From Rhizobium brockwellii (GTDB taxonomy: Bacteria; Pseudomonadota; Alphaproteobacteria; Rhizobiales; Rhizobiaceae): 64,000 nt of DNA. The position numbers and the translations under genes are program-made. This document shows positions 53,374 through 62,335 of the stretch, piece by piece. Numbering within the stretch: the stretch's first letter is position 1; each line of letters opens with the position of its first letter. A model generated the notes under the pieces. The model was not told where the DNA came from. It did not search any database and saw only the letters and a list, made by a program, of their open reading frames with translations. Location: positions 372,001 through 436,000 of the forward strand of contig NZ_CP053441.1 of the NCBI RefSeq assembly GCF_000769405.2, written 5' to 3'.

Positions 53374-55272
53374 ATGCTGTTGAAGATTTCCTATGAGGAC
53401 GGCAGCGGTCGGGAGGTCATCCCGCTCTCGGCGAACGAGACCTATTTCGTCGGCGAAAGCAGCACGCTGACGCTGCCCGCCGGCGCGGGCGTCGTGCGGC
53501 TGCGCGGCAGCCACGTCTCCTCGCCGCAATTCGTGCTGCGGAAGTCGGGCCAGGGCTGGTCGGTGCAGCATCACGGACGGAACCCGACGCGCGTCGACGA
53601 TCAGCCGCTTCGAGCCGGCACGCCGGTTGCGGTCTCGGCCGGCATGTCGATCTGGGTGCCTAATGTCACGATCGAGCTCGTCGAGCCGGCTGCGGCCGCC
53701 GAAGTGGTCACGCAATTTCCGGACCAGGAGCGTGTGCTGGCGCTGCAGATGGAAATACATGAGAGATTGCTAAAAGACACACAATATGACCGGCTGGTGA
53801 AATCCGCCGATTTCGGCCGCGAGGAGACGCGCGGCCGCATCCGCGAACGCCTCGACATGTTCATCAAGGAGGCGCTCGACGCCGCACCGCAGGATCTCGT
53901 CATTCTTGTCATCAAGAACGCCGTCTATCGCTGGCTGGCCAAACGCATTGCCCGCACTGGGCGTCGTGACGGCTCGTCGAATGCCGCAAGCCTGTCGCGC
54001 GAAGAGCAGGACAACCGCCGCCTCTTCGACGTCGGCAAGGCACTGATTTCGGCCCTTCAGCTCAAGCTGAACTTTGAATCCACCCGCTCGGACTTTGCCC
54101 AGCTCGATACCCGTTTCAGCGCCGCCTTCCAGTCCCGGCAGGCGCTTTTCAACGCCGGCGACCGTTACGAGATCGCCCATATGCACCTGCGCTCCAGCAT
54201 CGAGGAGCTGATGTATCGCTGGGGGACGATCTCCGAGCTGATGGATCTCGACGTTATCTCGGAAATCATGGTGACGCGCTACGACGAGATCTACGTCGAA
54301 AAATTCGGCCTGCTGGAGCGTTACCCCTTCGCCTTCGCCAACGAGCGGCAGCTTATGAAGGTGATCGAGCGCATCGCCGTCGATTCCAACCGCTCGATCA
54401 ACGAGAGCGAGGCGATGGCCGACTTCCGCATGCCGGATGGCTCGCGCGTCAACGCCGTCATTCCGCCGCTGGCAGTCAAGGGCGCCTGCCTGACCATTCG
54501 CAAGTTCGGCGGCAAGTCGCGGCTCGACATCAGCAAGCTGGTGACCGCCGGTGCGCTGAGCGAGCCGATGCGCGCCTTCCTCGAGGCGGCCGTCCGTTCA
54601 CGAAAGAACATCGTCGTCTCAGGCGGCACCGGCTCCGGCAAGACGACGCTCTTGAACAGCCTGTCGCAGTTCATCCCCGTCGGGGAGCGGGTCGTTGCCG
54701 TTGAGGACACATCGGAACTGCAGCTCGACGGCATCCATGTCGTCTATCTGCAATCGCGGCCGAAGACGGCGGAGTCCGAGACCAGCGTCACCATCCGCGA
54801 CCTCGTGCGCAACGCGCTGCGCATGCGGCCCGACCGCATCATCGTCGGCGAGTGCCGTGGCGCGGAGGCGATCGACATGCTGCAGGCGATGAATACCGGC
54901 CATGCCGGCTCGATGACGACGGCGCACGCCAACACGCCGCAGGACATGATGACCCGCCTGGAGGTGATGGTGCTGCAGGGCCAGAGCTCGCTGCCCGTCA
55001 TGGCGATCCGCCAGCAGATCGTTGCCGCCGTCGAGCTCGTCGTGCAACTGAACCGCCTGGCGAACGGGCGGCGCGCCGTCACCGAGATATCGGAGGTAAT
55101 CGGCATCGATCCGGATACCGGCCTCATCATCGTCGAGCCGATCTTCAATCTCGTCGGCCGCGCCGGCGGCCAGGCCGTGCATGCCTTCACCGGCTACCTG
55201 CCGAGCTTCGTCGCCGAGCTCGTCGAGTTCAACGACGACGGCGAGATCGAAAAACTGGACATGTTCGTCTAG
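53374..55272 (+). CDS. CpaF/TadA-type ATPase 2 with FHA-like N-terminal domain
   Basis: 632 residues. The first 110 look like a degenerate FHA domain (ETYFVGESSTLTLPAGAG, RNPTRVDDQPLRAGTPVAVS), lacking the usual GR and S-x-x-H residues. The rest is a full CpaF: EIMVTRYDEIYVEKFG, Walker A SGGTGSGKTT (about 414-423), VEDTSELQLDGIHVVYLQ and IIVGECRGAEAIDMLQAMNT, TTAHANTPQDMMTRLE. The fusion may link motor activity to threonine phosphorylation or serve as a protein-protein dock. It is the second ATPase of the locus. TadB and TadC follow. Confidence 0.88.
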   Translation: MLLKISYEDGSGREVIPLSANETYFVGESSTLTLPAGAGVVRLRGSHVSSPQFVLRKSGQGWSVQHHGRNPTRVDDQPLRAGTPVAVSAGMSIWVPNVTIELVEPAAAAEVVTQFPDQERVLALQMEIHERLLKDTQYDRLVKSADFGREETRGRIRERLDMFIKEALDAAPQDLVILVIKNAVYRWLAKRIARTGRRDGSSNAASLSREEQDNRRLFDVGKALISALQLKLNFESTRSDFAQLDTRFSAAFQSRQALFNAGDRYEIAHMHLRSSIEELMYRWGTISELMDLDVISEIMVTRYDEIYVEKFGLLERYPFAFANERQLMKVIERIAVDSNRSINESEAMADFRMPDGSRVNAVIPPLAVKGACLTIRKFGGKSRLDISKLVTAGALSEPMRAFLEAAVRSRKNIVVSGGTGSGKTTLLNSLSQFIPVGERVVAVEDTSELQLDGIHVVYLQSRPKTAESETSVTIRDLVRNALRMRPDRIIVGECRGAEAIDMLQAMNTGHAGSMTTAHANTPQDMMTRLEVMVLQGQSSLPVMAIRQQIVAAVELVVQLNRLANGRRAVTEISEVIGIDPDTGLIIVEPIFNLVGRAGGQAVHAFTGYLPSFVAELVEFNDDGEIEKLDMFV

Positions 55273-55372
55273 AGCGGTTCAGGTTTTCGCGGAAGCGCAG
55301 AACCGCTCTAAGCTTTTGTTTTTACGCAATTCCGGACGGAAAACCGCTTCGCACTTTTCCTGGAATTGCTCT
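55271..55372. repeat. Two-palindrome repeat inside the tad-like operon
   Basis: AGAGCGGTTC (55271-55280) pairs with GAACCGCTCT (55300-55309), and GCAATTCC (from 55326) pairs with GGAATTGC, ending near 55372. The first arm includes the last two bases of the ATPase stop codon. It is the only large gap within an otherwise overlapping operon. Confidence 0.65.
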
Positions 55373-55384
55373 GAGGGGGAAACG

Positions 55385-56248
55385 ATGAATATCAGCATTC
55401 TGCAGATTTTTACGGTCGCCCTCGGCGCTGTGACGGCGGGACTGCTCGTATGGGGCGCGCCGGTGCGCTGGCCGGCGCCGCTGCTGCGCGCCACCGAACG
55501 TGACATTGCGCTGGCCAGCGAGGCGGCGCAGGTCTTCGGGCGCGATGCCGTTCCGCCCTATACGATGATCCTCGCCTACGGCATCACGGCGATCGTCGTC
55601 TTCATCGTGATCTCGCTGATCTTCGGGCCGATCTTCGGCTTCGTCATCGCCATCCCGGTCGCCATCTTCCTCCCCAAGGGCATGATCCGTTACTTTCTCC
55701 AGCGCCGCTGGCTGCAGATCGAATCGCAGCTTCCCTATGCCGTCGACCAGATCGTCTCGGCGGTGCGCACCGGCAAGCCGCTCGCCATCGCCGTCAATGC
55801 GGTGGCCGATACCGGCCAGATGCCGGCCTCACGCGAGTTCGAGCGTATCGCCCGCGAGCAGAAGCTCGGCATCGGCCTGGTCGAGGCGCTCGACCGCCAT
55901 GGCCGCAATGTGCCGAGCCTGCACTTCAAGATGGTCGATGCGGCACTCGGTCTCTTTGCCCGCCAGGGCGGCGACATCTCCGAGCCGCTGACGGAAATGT
56001 CGAAATCCTTCAAGGAAATCTGGAAGCTCGATCAGAAGATCACCACCTCGTCGTCGCAGGCGCGCATGAACTTTCGCGTCGTCAACGGCGGCGCGCTGTT
56101 CATGATGCTGCTGATCTTCTTCGGCCAGCCGGAACTGATCGACAAAGTGTTCGGCAACGCCATCGGCATCGTCATCGCGATCGTCGGCGCCATCCTCTAT
56201 GCGACCGGTTTCTTCTGGATGCGCTCGATGATGAAGGTGTCGGTCTGA
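55385..56248 (+). CDS. TadB-like inner-membrane platform protein
   Basis: 287 residues from MNISILQIFT. Membrane helices lie at about 5-25, 63-90 and 240-280. The type II secretion F domain (about 115-240) has LPYAVDQIVSAVRTGKPLAI and HFKMVDAALGLFARQGGDIS. TadB and TadC form the platform turned by the CpaF ATPase. The stop and the tadC start overlap (TGATG). Confidence 0.9.
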   Translation: MNISILQIFTVALGAVTAGLLVWGAPVRWPAPLLRATERDIALASEAAQVFGRDAVPPYTMILAYGITAIVVFIVISLIFGPIFGFVIAIPVAIFLPKGMIRYFLQRRWLQIESQLPYAVDQIVSAVRTGKPLAIAVNAVADTGQMPASREFERIAREQKLGIGLVEALDRHGRNVPSLHFKMVDAALGLFARQGGDISEPLTEMSKSFKEIWKLDQKITTSSSQARMNFRVVNGGALFMMLLIFFGQPELIDKVFGNAIGIVIAIVGAILYATGFFWMRSMMKVSV

Positions 56249-57150
56249 TGTCTCAGATACCCCTCGCCCCGATCGCCATCACCTTTGCCGGTATCACCGC
56301 TGCGCTGTTCGTCTGGTGGATCGGCGATATGCTCGGCAGCATTCAGGTGGTGCGCCGGTCCGCAGGCGGCGATGGTCCGCCGCCGAATATCGTCGACAGC
56401 ATCGGCATGCGCACGCCGGTCGAATTCGTGCTGACGCATTTCGAGCCGCTGCTGGCCGATTACGGCGCGCAACTGGAGCAGAAGCTGATCTATGGCGGCC
56501 GGCCCTTCGGCGGCGTTACGGGGCGGGAGTATATCGCGCTTCTCGTGGTCTTAAGCCTGTTCGGTTTCATCGTGCTCGGCCTGCTGTTCGGTATCGCCAG
56601 CGGCAGCGTGATCGGCGGGCTTGTGGCCGGGCTGATCCTCGGCCTGATCCCCGCGATCTATTTCTGGGTCGTCGCCGACGACAAGGCGCAGGACCGCAAG
56701 GAACGCATTTCGCGCGAATTTCCCTATTTCCTCGATCTGGTCGTCATGACGCAGCAGGCGCAGGCGACGCTGCCGGAAAGCCTGAGGCTTTATGCCGAAG
56801 CCGCACCCGGCACTGTCATGAGCGAGGAGATCGAACAGACGCTGAAGGACGTGGCGCTCGGCACCGGCATGATCGAGGCGCTGCAGCGCCTGGAGCGCCG
56901 CATGACCGCCGAGGAGGTCATCCGCGTCATCCGCGCCGTGATCCAGGGCGAAGTCGAGGGCAGCAACCGCGTCGAGTTGCTGCGCGAACATGCGCGCGAC
57001 CTGCGCTTCCGCCGCTGGGAAAAGGCCGACAGGGCCAGTGAAAAGCTGAAAGCCAAGATCGTCATGCCGGCGATGATGATCGTCGTATCGATCCTTCTTC
57101 TGGTGCTGGCGCCTGCAATTGTCGAGATGATGTCGAGTGGGATGTTCTGA
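56248..57150 (+). CDS. TadC-like inner-membrane platform protein
   Basis: 300 residues, the partner of TadB. Membrane helices at about 8-25, 93-140 and 272-295 flank a T2SF domain with FPYFLDLVVMTQQAQATLPE and SEEIEQTLKDVALGTGMIEA and RRMTAEEVIRVIRAVIQGE. Start codon shares a base with the tadB stop. The FHA protein follows 2 bp later. Confidence 0.9.
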   Translation: MSQIPLAPIAITFAGITAALFVWWIGDMLGSIQVVRRSAGGDGPPPNIVDSIGMRTPVEFVLTHFEPLLADYGAQLEQKLIYGGRPFGGVTGREYIALLVVLSLFGFIVLGLLFGIASGSVIGGLVAGLILGLIPAIYFWVVADDKAQDRKERISREFPYFLDLVVMTQQAQATLPESLRLYAEAAPGTVMSEEIEQTLKDVALGTGMIEALQRLERRMTAEEVIRVIRAVIQGEVEGSNRVELLREHARDLRFRRWEKADRASEKLKAKIVMPAMMIVVSILLLVLAPAIVEMMSSGMF

Positions 57151-57152
57151 TC

Positions 57153-58031
57153 ATGGCCTTTTTTTCCTTCTTTCGCGGAAACAAACCAAGCCTTCTGCAG
57201 ACCGGTCCCGGCGGCCAGAGCCGCAGCCATGTGCTCGACCGGCCGGAGATGTCGATCGGCAGGGCCGCTAATGCCGATATCGTCGTCGACGATCCATTCC
57301 TGGCGCCGATCCATGCGCGCATCGAGCGGCAGAGCGACGGCGGCTTCATCATTCGCCGCATGGGGCTGAACCCGATCATGCTGCGCGGCGAAGCGCTGTT
57401 GCAGACGGCGTCGCTGAAAGCCGGCGACAGCTTCCGTCTCGGCAAGGACGTCGAATTCCAATTCGTCGTCAAGGCCGCTGCCAAGGAAGCGCCGAAGAAG
57501 GAGGCTTCCAAGGCCGGCGACGACAAGCCGAAGAAGTCGCTGCTCAAGCAGCCGGCCTTTCTGGCCGGCATGGGTGTCGCCTATCTCGCCATCGTCGGCA
57601 TCATCGGCTACGTGATCCTCTCCGACAGCGGCACCGCGGAGGGTGGCCCGACGGCAGAACGCATCAATGCGGAAGCCGCCCGCATTCCGACATGCATCAA
57701 GAATGCCCGGCGCATGCGCCAGGTTTCGGAGGCCAGCTTCAACGGGGCAGTCGGCGGACGTGTCGGCAGGGATGGCGACGCAACCTATGCCGCCCTTTCG
57801 CTGGCAGCCGAGCCATCAGACGACGCCGCGCTGGCAAAGGCCGCCGAGCCGATCGTCGAGGCCTACAAGCGCACGGCACTTGCAGCCCTTGCCTCGGAAA
57901 ACCGCGGCAACAAAACGCTGGCGCAGACCCTCTACCAACAGACCTACGATCTCGTTCCCGACGTCAACTGCTCGGCTGCGCGTTTCGCGCTGCAGCGGCG
58001 GGCTGTGGTGAAGCCGCCGGCGCGCCGCTGA
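57153..58031 (+). CDS. FHA-domain membrane protein of the tad-like locus
   Basis: 292 residues. An N-terminal FHA domain (about 25-110) has SIGRAANADIVVDDPFLAPI followed by HARI, and GLNPIMLRGE as the Asn loop, so the phosphothreonine-reading residues are largely kept. A Lys/Ala/Glu-rich linker precedes one membrane helix (MGVAYLAIVGIIGYVILS, about 131-148). The C-terminal 140 residues, with two cysteines, are extracytoplasmic. Together with the FHA-like ATPase it suggests phospho-signalling control, but no kinase is encoded in the window. Last gene of the operon. Confidence 0.85.
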   Translation: MAFFSFFRGNKPSLLQTGPGGQSRSHVLDRPEMSIGRAANADIVVDDPFLAPIHARIERQSDGGFIIRRMGLNPIMLRGEALLQTASLKAGDSFRLGKDVEFQFVVKAAAKEAPKKEASKAGDDKPKKSLLKQPAFLAGMGVAYLAIVGIIGYVILSDSGTAEGGPTAERINAEAARIPTCIKNARRMRQVSEASFNGAVGGRVGRDGDATYAALSLAAEPSDDAALAKAAEPIVEAYKRTALAALASENRGNKTLAQTLYQQTYDLVPDVNCSAARFALQRRAVVKPPARR

Positions 58032-58156
58032 TCGCCGGACCTGCTACCTGCCCGCCGCGCTTCGACAAGCGTTTTATTGAAATCGACCGGCTAGGCAGTT
58101 CGCCTTGCCTTGCCCTCTGGCCACCTCTCGCACAGCTATTCGATATGGCCACTGGA

Positions 58157-58762
58157 TCAAAGCACATGCTCATAGAGTAGTGCTAAGCCATACAGCCCCA
58201 TGGCGGCTGCCAGGACGGTTCGGGCAGCCCTCGCCCAGATCGTGTCGAGCCGTTGAATGGCGGGGACGGAGAAAACAAGTCCAACCAAGGTAAACCAGGA
58301 GAAGGCCATGACGAAAATGATGCAGGTAGCTGCTTCACCCATACCGGTCCTGAAGTCCGGCTGGGCGAGATAGAGGCCCACGAAGAAGGGAACGGACAGG
58401 GGATTACTGAGCGCTGTTGCCAGACCCAAGCTGTAGAGCCTGAGGCTCAGGCTATCCGATCCAAGCTGTTGAGGAGGCGCTCCCGCGAGAGGGCGGCGCG
58501 CAAGCCGCACGGCCGAATAAAGCAGGATTGAGGACAGAACAACTGAAGCCCACATATCCAGGTCACCCAGCATGTAAAGGGACGTTGCTCCGATCGCAGC
58601 GAGATAAGAGGCAATGGCGGCGCCGGAGGCAATCCCGGCGGCCACGCTCAGCAAGCGACCCCAGGACGGCCTTACGGCCACGCGAAGCACAATAAGCAGA
58701 TTTGGCCCTGGCGCGACCAAAACCAATGCATACGATAGAGCAAGCGAGGCGAGAAGCGGCAT
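58157..58762 (-). CDS. LysE/RhtB-family amino-acid exporter
   Basis: 201 residues with about six membrane helices. The N-terminal LVLVAPGPNLLIVLRVAVRP carries the PGPN motif of the family, and LATALSNPLSVPFFVGLYL the second conserved NP loop. It exports amino acids or related metabolites by exchange with protons. It starts only 7 bp after the stop of the large RTX gene on the same strand. Substrate unknown. Confidence 0.9.
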   Translation of the reverse strand: MPLLASLALSYALVLVAPGPNLLIVLRVAVRPSWGRLLSVAAGIASGAAIASYLAAIGATSLYMLGDLDMWASVVLSSILLYSAVRLARRPLAGAPPQQLGSDSLSLRLYSLGLATALSNPLSVPFFVGLYLAQPDFRTGMGEAATCIIFVMAFSWFTLVGLVFSVPAIQRLDTIWARAARTVLAAAMGLYGLALLYEHVL

Positions 58763-58769
58763 AGCCGCC

Positions 58770-61700
58770 TCACATAAGCATTCCGTGATGGGCTGCCACC
58801 GCCAAGACGGGCTCCGCGACGTTCTGGATGTCGATGGTGAAGGACTTGACGGTCGATGCGCCGAGGCTGTCGGTGGCCTGGGCAGTGATTGTCAGGGCGT
58901 GATCGGCAATGGTCTCGTAGTCGATCGCCGCCGTTGTCTGCAGCTTGTTACCGACGATCTTGAAATGATCGGCGTCGTCGAGCAGCGACCACTTGATCGT
59001 ATTGCCCTCGGCGTCGGTGGCTGAAAACAGGCCGGCCGACGAGCCGATCTTGATGTTTTCCTTGATGCTCGTGCGCGAGAGCTTGAGATCGTGCGGGGCG
59101 GTGTTGACTGCGGGCTCGGCGACATCCTTGACCGAGATGGCAAAGGTCTTGTCGACCGACACTGTGCCGTCCGAGACCTCGACGGTGATAGCGAAGGAAC
59201 TCTTCGCCTCGAAATCGAAGGCCTTGGCGGTGACCAGCCTGTCACCTTTCAGCGAGAACTGCCCGTCGGCGTCGTCGATGAGCTTGAATTTCAGCGTGTC
59301 GCCGTCGCCGTCGAAGGCCGAAAGCAGGCCGAGCGTCGTCCATTGCGGCGTGTCCTCGGCGACAACCATCTTGGAGAGCTGGATGTTGGTAGGAGCGGTG
59401 TTGACCGGAGGCGGCTCGCCGGTTCCGAGATCAATCGTGCGATCTGAGAATTGCGCGAATTCAACATCGAGGCCGTAAGTATCCTTGCCTTCCGCAGTGC
59501 TGGTAATGGTGTGAAGATCCGAATTCCATTGGTAATCGGCGTATTTGCCGGCGAAGACGATCGTGTCGGCGCCAGCGCCACCGGAAAAAATGTCGTCGCC
59601 GCCGCCGCCCGACATCCGGTCGTCGCCTTTGCCTCCGCTCAGGATATTGGCGAGCCTGTCGCCGATAAGGGTGTCGTTGTAGTCGGAGCCGGTGAGGTTC
59701 TCGATCGAGAAATACTTGTCTCCCGCCGCATCTCCCGAGTTGACCGAGGAGTCGGCGAGACTGGCAGTCACGGCCTGCGTCGCATCCGAATAGGAGGCGG
59801 TGTCATTGCCGGAAGCGACGGCACCATGGCTTGGCACATCCACCGAGACGTGCAGTTGATAATCATAGGCCCTGTTGTAGTAATTATCGACCACCAGGTA
59901 ATAGTCGCCGGTATTCTGGACCGTAAACGTCAGGTGGGAATCTTTTACATTCGTCGATCCCGGATCGAGCGGCCCCGTCATATCGTCATTGTAGGCGAGG
60001 TCGAGCCCGCGCGAGGCGTAGAGGCGGATGTTCGTGTCCGTGGTCACGCTCGGCGACGTGCTGTCGATGTCGAAGGTAACGGTGGTGCCGGCAAGGAGCC
60101 GGAGATGGTAGTAGTCAAAGCCATTCTCACCGGTTGAGGCGTCGACCGTCACATGCGGCAGCGAGGTGGCGTTGGCGATGTTGGCGTTGGCGCCCAGGCT
60201 GAAGCGATCCGTCAGATCGAGCGCCTTGTCAGCGGAGGAAAGATCGAGCGTGGCTGATTTGACGACCTCGCCGCTGCCCATGCCGATCGGCGAAACCGGG
60301 CCATCCGCCGAGACATGAAGCTGGTGCGCCATTTTGCCGTTGCCGGAATGCGTGATGTAATAATCGCCTGTCGTGGCGACGGTAAAGGTGATGAAGGAGT
60401 CGGTCCCGCTGGCCGAGCCGGGATCGAGCTGTCCACCCATCGCCTTGTTGAAGGCGACCAGCGCGTGCGCCGAGTCGTAGAGGCCGACTTGGCTGTAGGT
60501 CCCGTAAGGCAGGCCATCGACATCGAGCGTCAGCGTCGTCCCGGCGTTGAGATGCACGCGATAATAGCCTTCGCTGTAGGCTTCTTCGTCGGGCAGGTTG
60601 ATCGTGACATGCGGGACCGTGGTCGAATCCTGGACATTGGCATCGGCAAAGACGCTGAAGCTGTTGGAGATATCGAGCGCCGTGGCGAAGGACGAGATCG
60701 CGTTGCCGACAGGCTTCGTCACCGAGCCGCTGCCGAGGCCAACGCCCGCAGGCTGGTCGTCGCCGTAGAGCACGTCCGCGCCCGCGCCGCCGCGAAGGAT
60801 GTCGTTGCCGGCCCCGCCCAGCAGTCCGTCATTGCCGGCTCCGCCGTTCAGTGTGTCGTTGCCCTCCTTGCCCGAGAGCGCATCGTTGCCGCCGCCGCCG
60901 TTCAATGTGTTGGCAGCGATGTTGCCCAGTATCGTATCGGCTCCGGATCCGCCCTTGGCATTCTCGATCAACGAGCGTGGATCGTTATTGTAGAGCAGCG
61001 CGTTGGCGATATTACCCTCGGGCGGGGTGATGATGTTGCTCGCCGAAAGATTGCGAACGGCCAGCTGGCTTTCGGAGAAAGTCGACATCGCACCCGGGGC
61101 GAGGTCGATCTTGAGGTCGCTGCTGTAGTTCGACAAATCGTAGGTATCGACGCCGCCGCCATCCCAGACCGTGCCGTAGATCGTGTTTGTCGCCGGCGCG
61201 CCCTGGCCGACACCGTTGTGGAATTGCTCGCCGGTGGTCGGGTCCCATGAATAGGTCGTGTCGCCGCCGTTGGTGGTGAAGTTGGGGCCGTAGAGATATT
61301 GAAGAGCGGCGATATCCGCCGGCATGAAGCTCTGCTGCGACTGGTCTCCCGCGTAATAGCCGAACGAATGGTCGGCTCCGAAGAAGATGGAATCGTCGGC
61401 GCTGTGCCCGCCCTGATCCAGGCCGAGGGTCTGCGCCACGCCCCTCATGATGTCCAGAAAGCCGAAATTGCCCTTTACCGGCTGGCCGAAGAAGAAATTA
61501 TCCTGGCTGAACCAGGCGTCGCCCGCCTCGGGCGTGTGGCCGGGCGCATTGAACATCGTCGAATCGAAATTCTCGATGGGTGGAGCGTCGCTGTCATAGA
61601 CGGTCTTCAACTGGCTGAATCGCAAAATGGCGTGGTCGGTCGCCGTTTCGGTCACTTCGGTAAAGTTGAGGCCGGTGTAAGAGGAGACCATGGCAAGGGC

Positions 61701-61964
61701 GGAGCGGGTCGCGTCCTGCTGAGCGGCGGTGAAGCCGACATGCTGCGCCCACCAGGGCCCAAGTCCGACGCCCGGATATTCGAAGCCGCCAGACGGATAA
61801 TAGGAACAGGAAGAACCTTGAGCAGGGAAGCTGTAGGTCAGGGTCGCAGACGTCCAACGTGTACCCGAAAGAAGCGGGTCGATATTTGGATTTCCCGAGG
61901 GGCTTACGTCTGCGCTATCACCTGTTTCGACTGATGTAAGTGCGGCTTCAATTATGTCAGACAT
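58770..61964 (-). CDS. RTX/cadherin-like secreted protein with inactivated serralysin (M10) domain
   Basis: 1064 residues from MSDIIEAA (GGAAGG site; an in-frame TTG five codons upstream is rejected). Order: serralysin-type catalytic fold (about 15-240); RTX nonapeptides (about 336-400, GGAGNDxLxG); two PPC-like beta domains (about 416-555 and 575-711); a second RTX block (about 751-800); two cadherin-like domains (about 855-950 and 955-1055). In the active site HExxHxxGxxH is replaced: Arg174, Gly175, Gln178 and Gln184 in RGVAQTLGLDQ, so no zinc site or general base remains. There is no Sec signal; export by a type I system is expected. Probably an adhesin or matrix protein. Confidence 0.85.
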   Translation of the reverse strand: MSDIIEAALTSVETGDSADVSPSGNPNIDPLLSGTRWTSATLTYSFPAQGSSCSYYPSGGFEYPGVGLGPWWAQHVGFTAAQQDATRSALAMVSSYTGLNFTEVTETATDHAILRFSQLKTVYDSDAPPIENFDSTMFNAPGHTPEAGDAWFSQDNFFFGQPVKGNFGFLDIMRGVAQTLGLDQGGHSADDSIFFGADHSFGYYAGDQSQQSFMPADIAALQYLYGPNFTTNGGDTTYSWDPTTGEQFHNGVGQGAPATNTIYGTVWDGGGVDTYDLSNYSSDLKIDLAPGAMSTFSESQLAVRNLSASNIITPPEGNIANALLYNNDPRSLIENAKGGSGADTILGNIAANTLNGGGGNDALSGKEGNDTLNGGAGNDGLLGGAGNDILRGGAGADVLYGDDQPAGVGLGSGSVTKPVGNAISSFATALDISNSFSVFADANVQDSTTVPHVTINLPDEEAYSEGYYRVHLNAGTTLTLDVDGLPYGTYSQVGLYDSAHALVAFNKAMGGQLDPGSASGTDSFITFTVATTGDYYITHSGNGKMAHQLHVSADGPVSPIGMGSGEVVKSATLDLSSADKALDLTDRFSLGANANIANATSLPHVTVDASTGENGFDYYHLRLLAGTTVTFDIDSTSPSVTTDTNIRLYASRGLDLAYNDDMTGPLDPGSTNVKDSHLTFTVQNTGDYYLVVDNYYNRAYDYQLHVSVDVPSHGAVASGNDTASYSDATQAVTASLADSSVNSGDAAGDKYFSIENLTGSDYNDTLIGDRLANILSGGKGDDRMSGGGGDDIFSGGAGADTIVFAGKYADYQWNSDLHTITSTAEGKDTYGLDVEFAQFSDRTIDLGTGEPPPVNTAPTNIQLSKMVVAEDTPQWTTLGLLSAFDGDGDTLKFKLIDDADGQFSLKGDRLVTAKAFDFEAKSSFAITVEVSDGTVSVDKTFAISVKDVAEPAVNTAPHDLKLSRTSIKENIKIGSSAGLFSATDAEGNTIKWSLLDDADHFKIVGNKLQTTAAIDYETIADHALTITAQATDSLGASTVKSFTIDIQNVAEPVLAVAAHHGMLM

Positions 61965-62020
61965 CACAAATCCTTCCAAATCAACGTCTTAGAATTTAAC
62001 GGTGCATCGAATTCCAGCGC

Positions 62021-62179
62021 CTAAGCCAAAACAGCGAGATTGTTTGCCGCCGGGACGAAGGTGGCCTTCGATCCGTCCGGCGTGAAGCTGGCGTTCCCGG
62101 CACCTGCCGCACCCTGGAGAAGGGTGACTGCTCCGGCTTCGCCGTCAGCGTTCGAGGAGAGAGTGATCGGCGTCGTCAT
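62021..62179 (-). CDS. 52-residue small hypothetical protein upstream of the RTX gene
   Basis: The ORF reads MTTPITLSSNADGEAGAVTL and ends SKATFVPAANNLAVLA. GAAGG lies 6 nt before the ATG and it stops 56 bp before the RTX gene on the same strand. Gly, Ala, Thr and Asn-rich, without Cys, Lys only once. The composition resembles an RTX-associated or beta-rich segment. It could be a leader peptide, a small secreted partner or a remnant. No family recognised. Confidence 0.5.
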   Translation of the reverse strand: MTTPITLSSNADGEAGAVTLLQGAAGAGNASFTPDGSKATFVPAANNLAVLA

Positions 62180-62335
62180 GTCGTACCTTCACCAGTTGCG
62201 TCGGGGCGAATTCTGGCGCGACTGTAGTGATGGTTGCAAATAACGGCGTCCACCATTGGGATGAGAAACAGCTTGAGCCCATTTTTAGACTGCACTATCG
62301 TTGTTGCATTGCAGCAAGTCCGAAGAGCATCGCAA

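Noticed and set aside
58770..61964. Active serralysin-type metalloprotease
   Set aside because: The zinc-binding and catalytic residues are all substituted, so only the fold assignment is kept.
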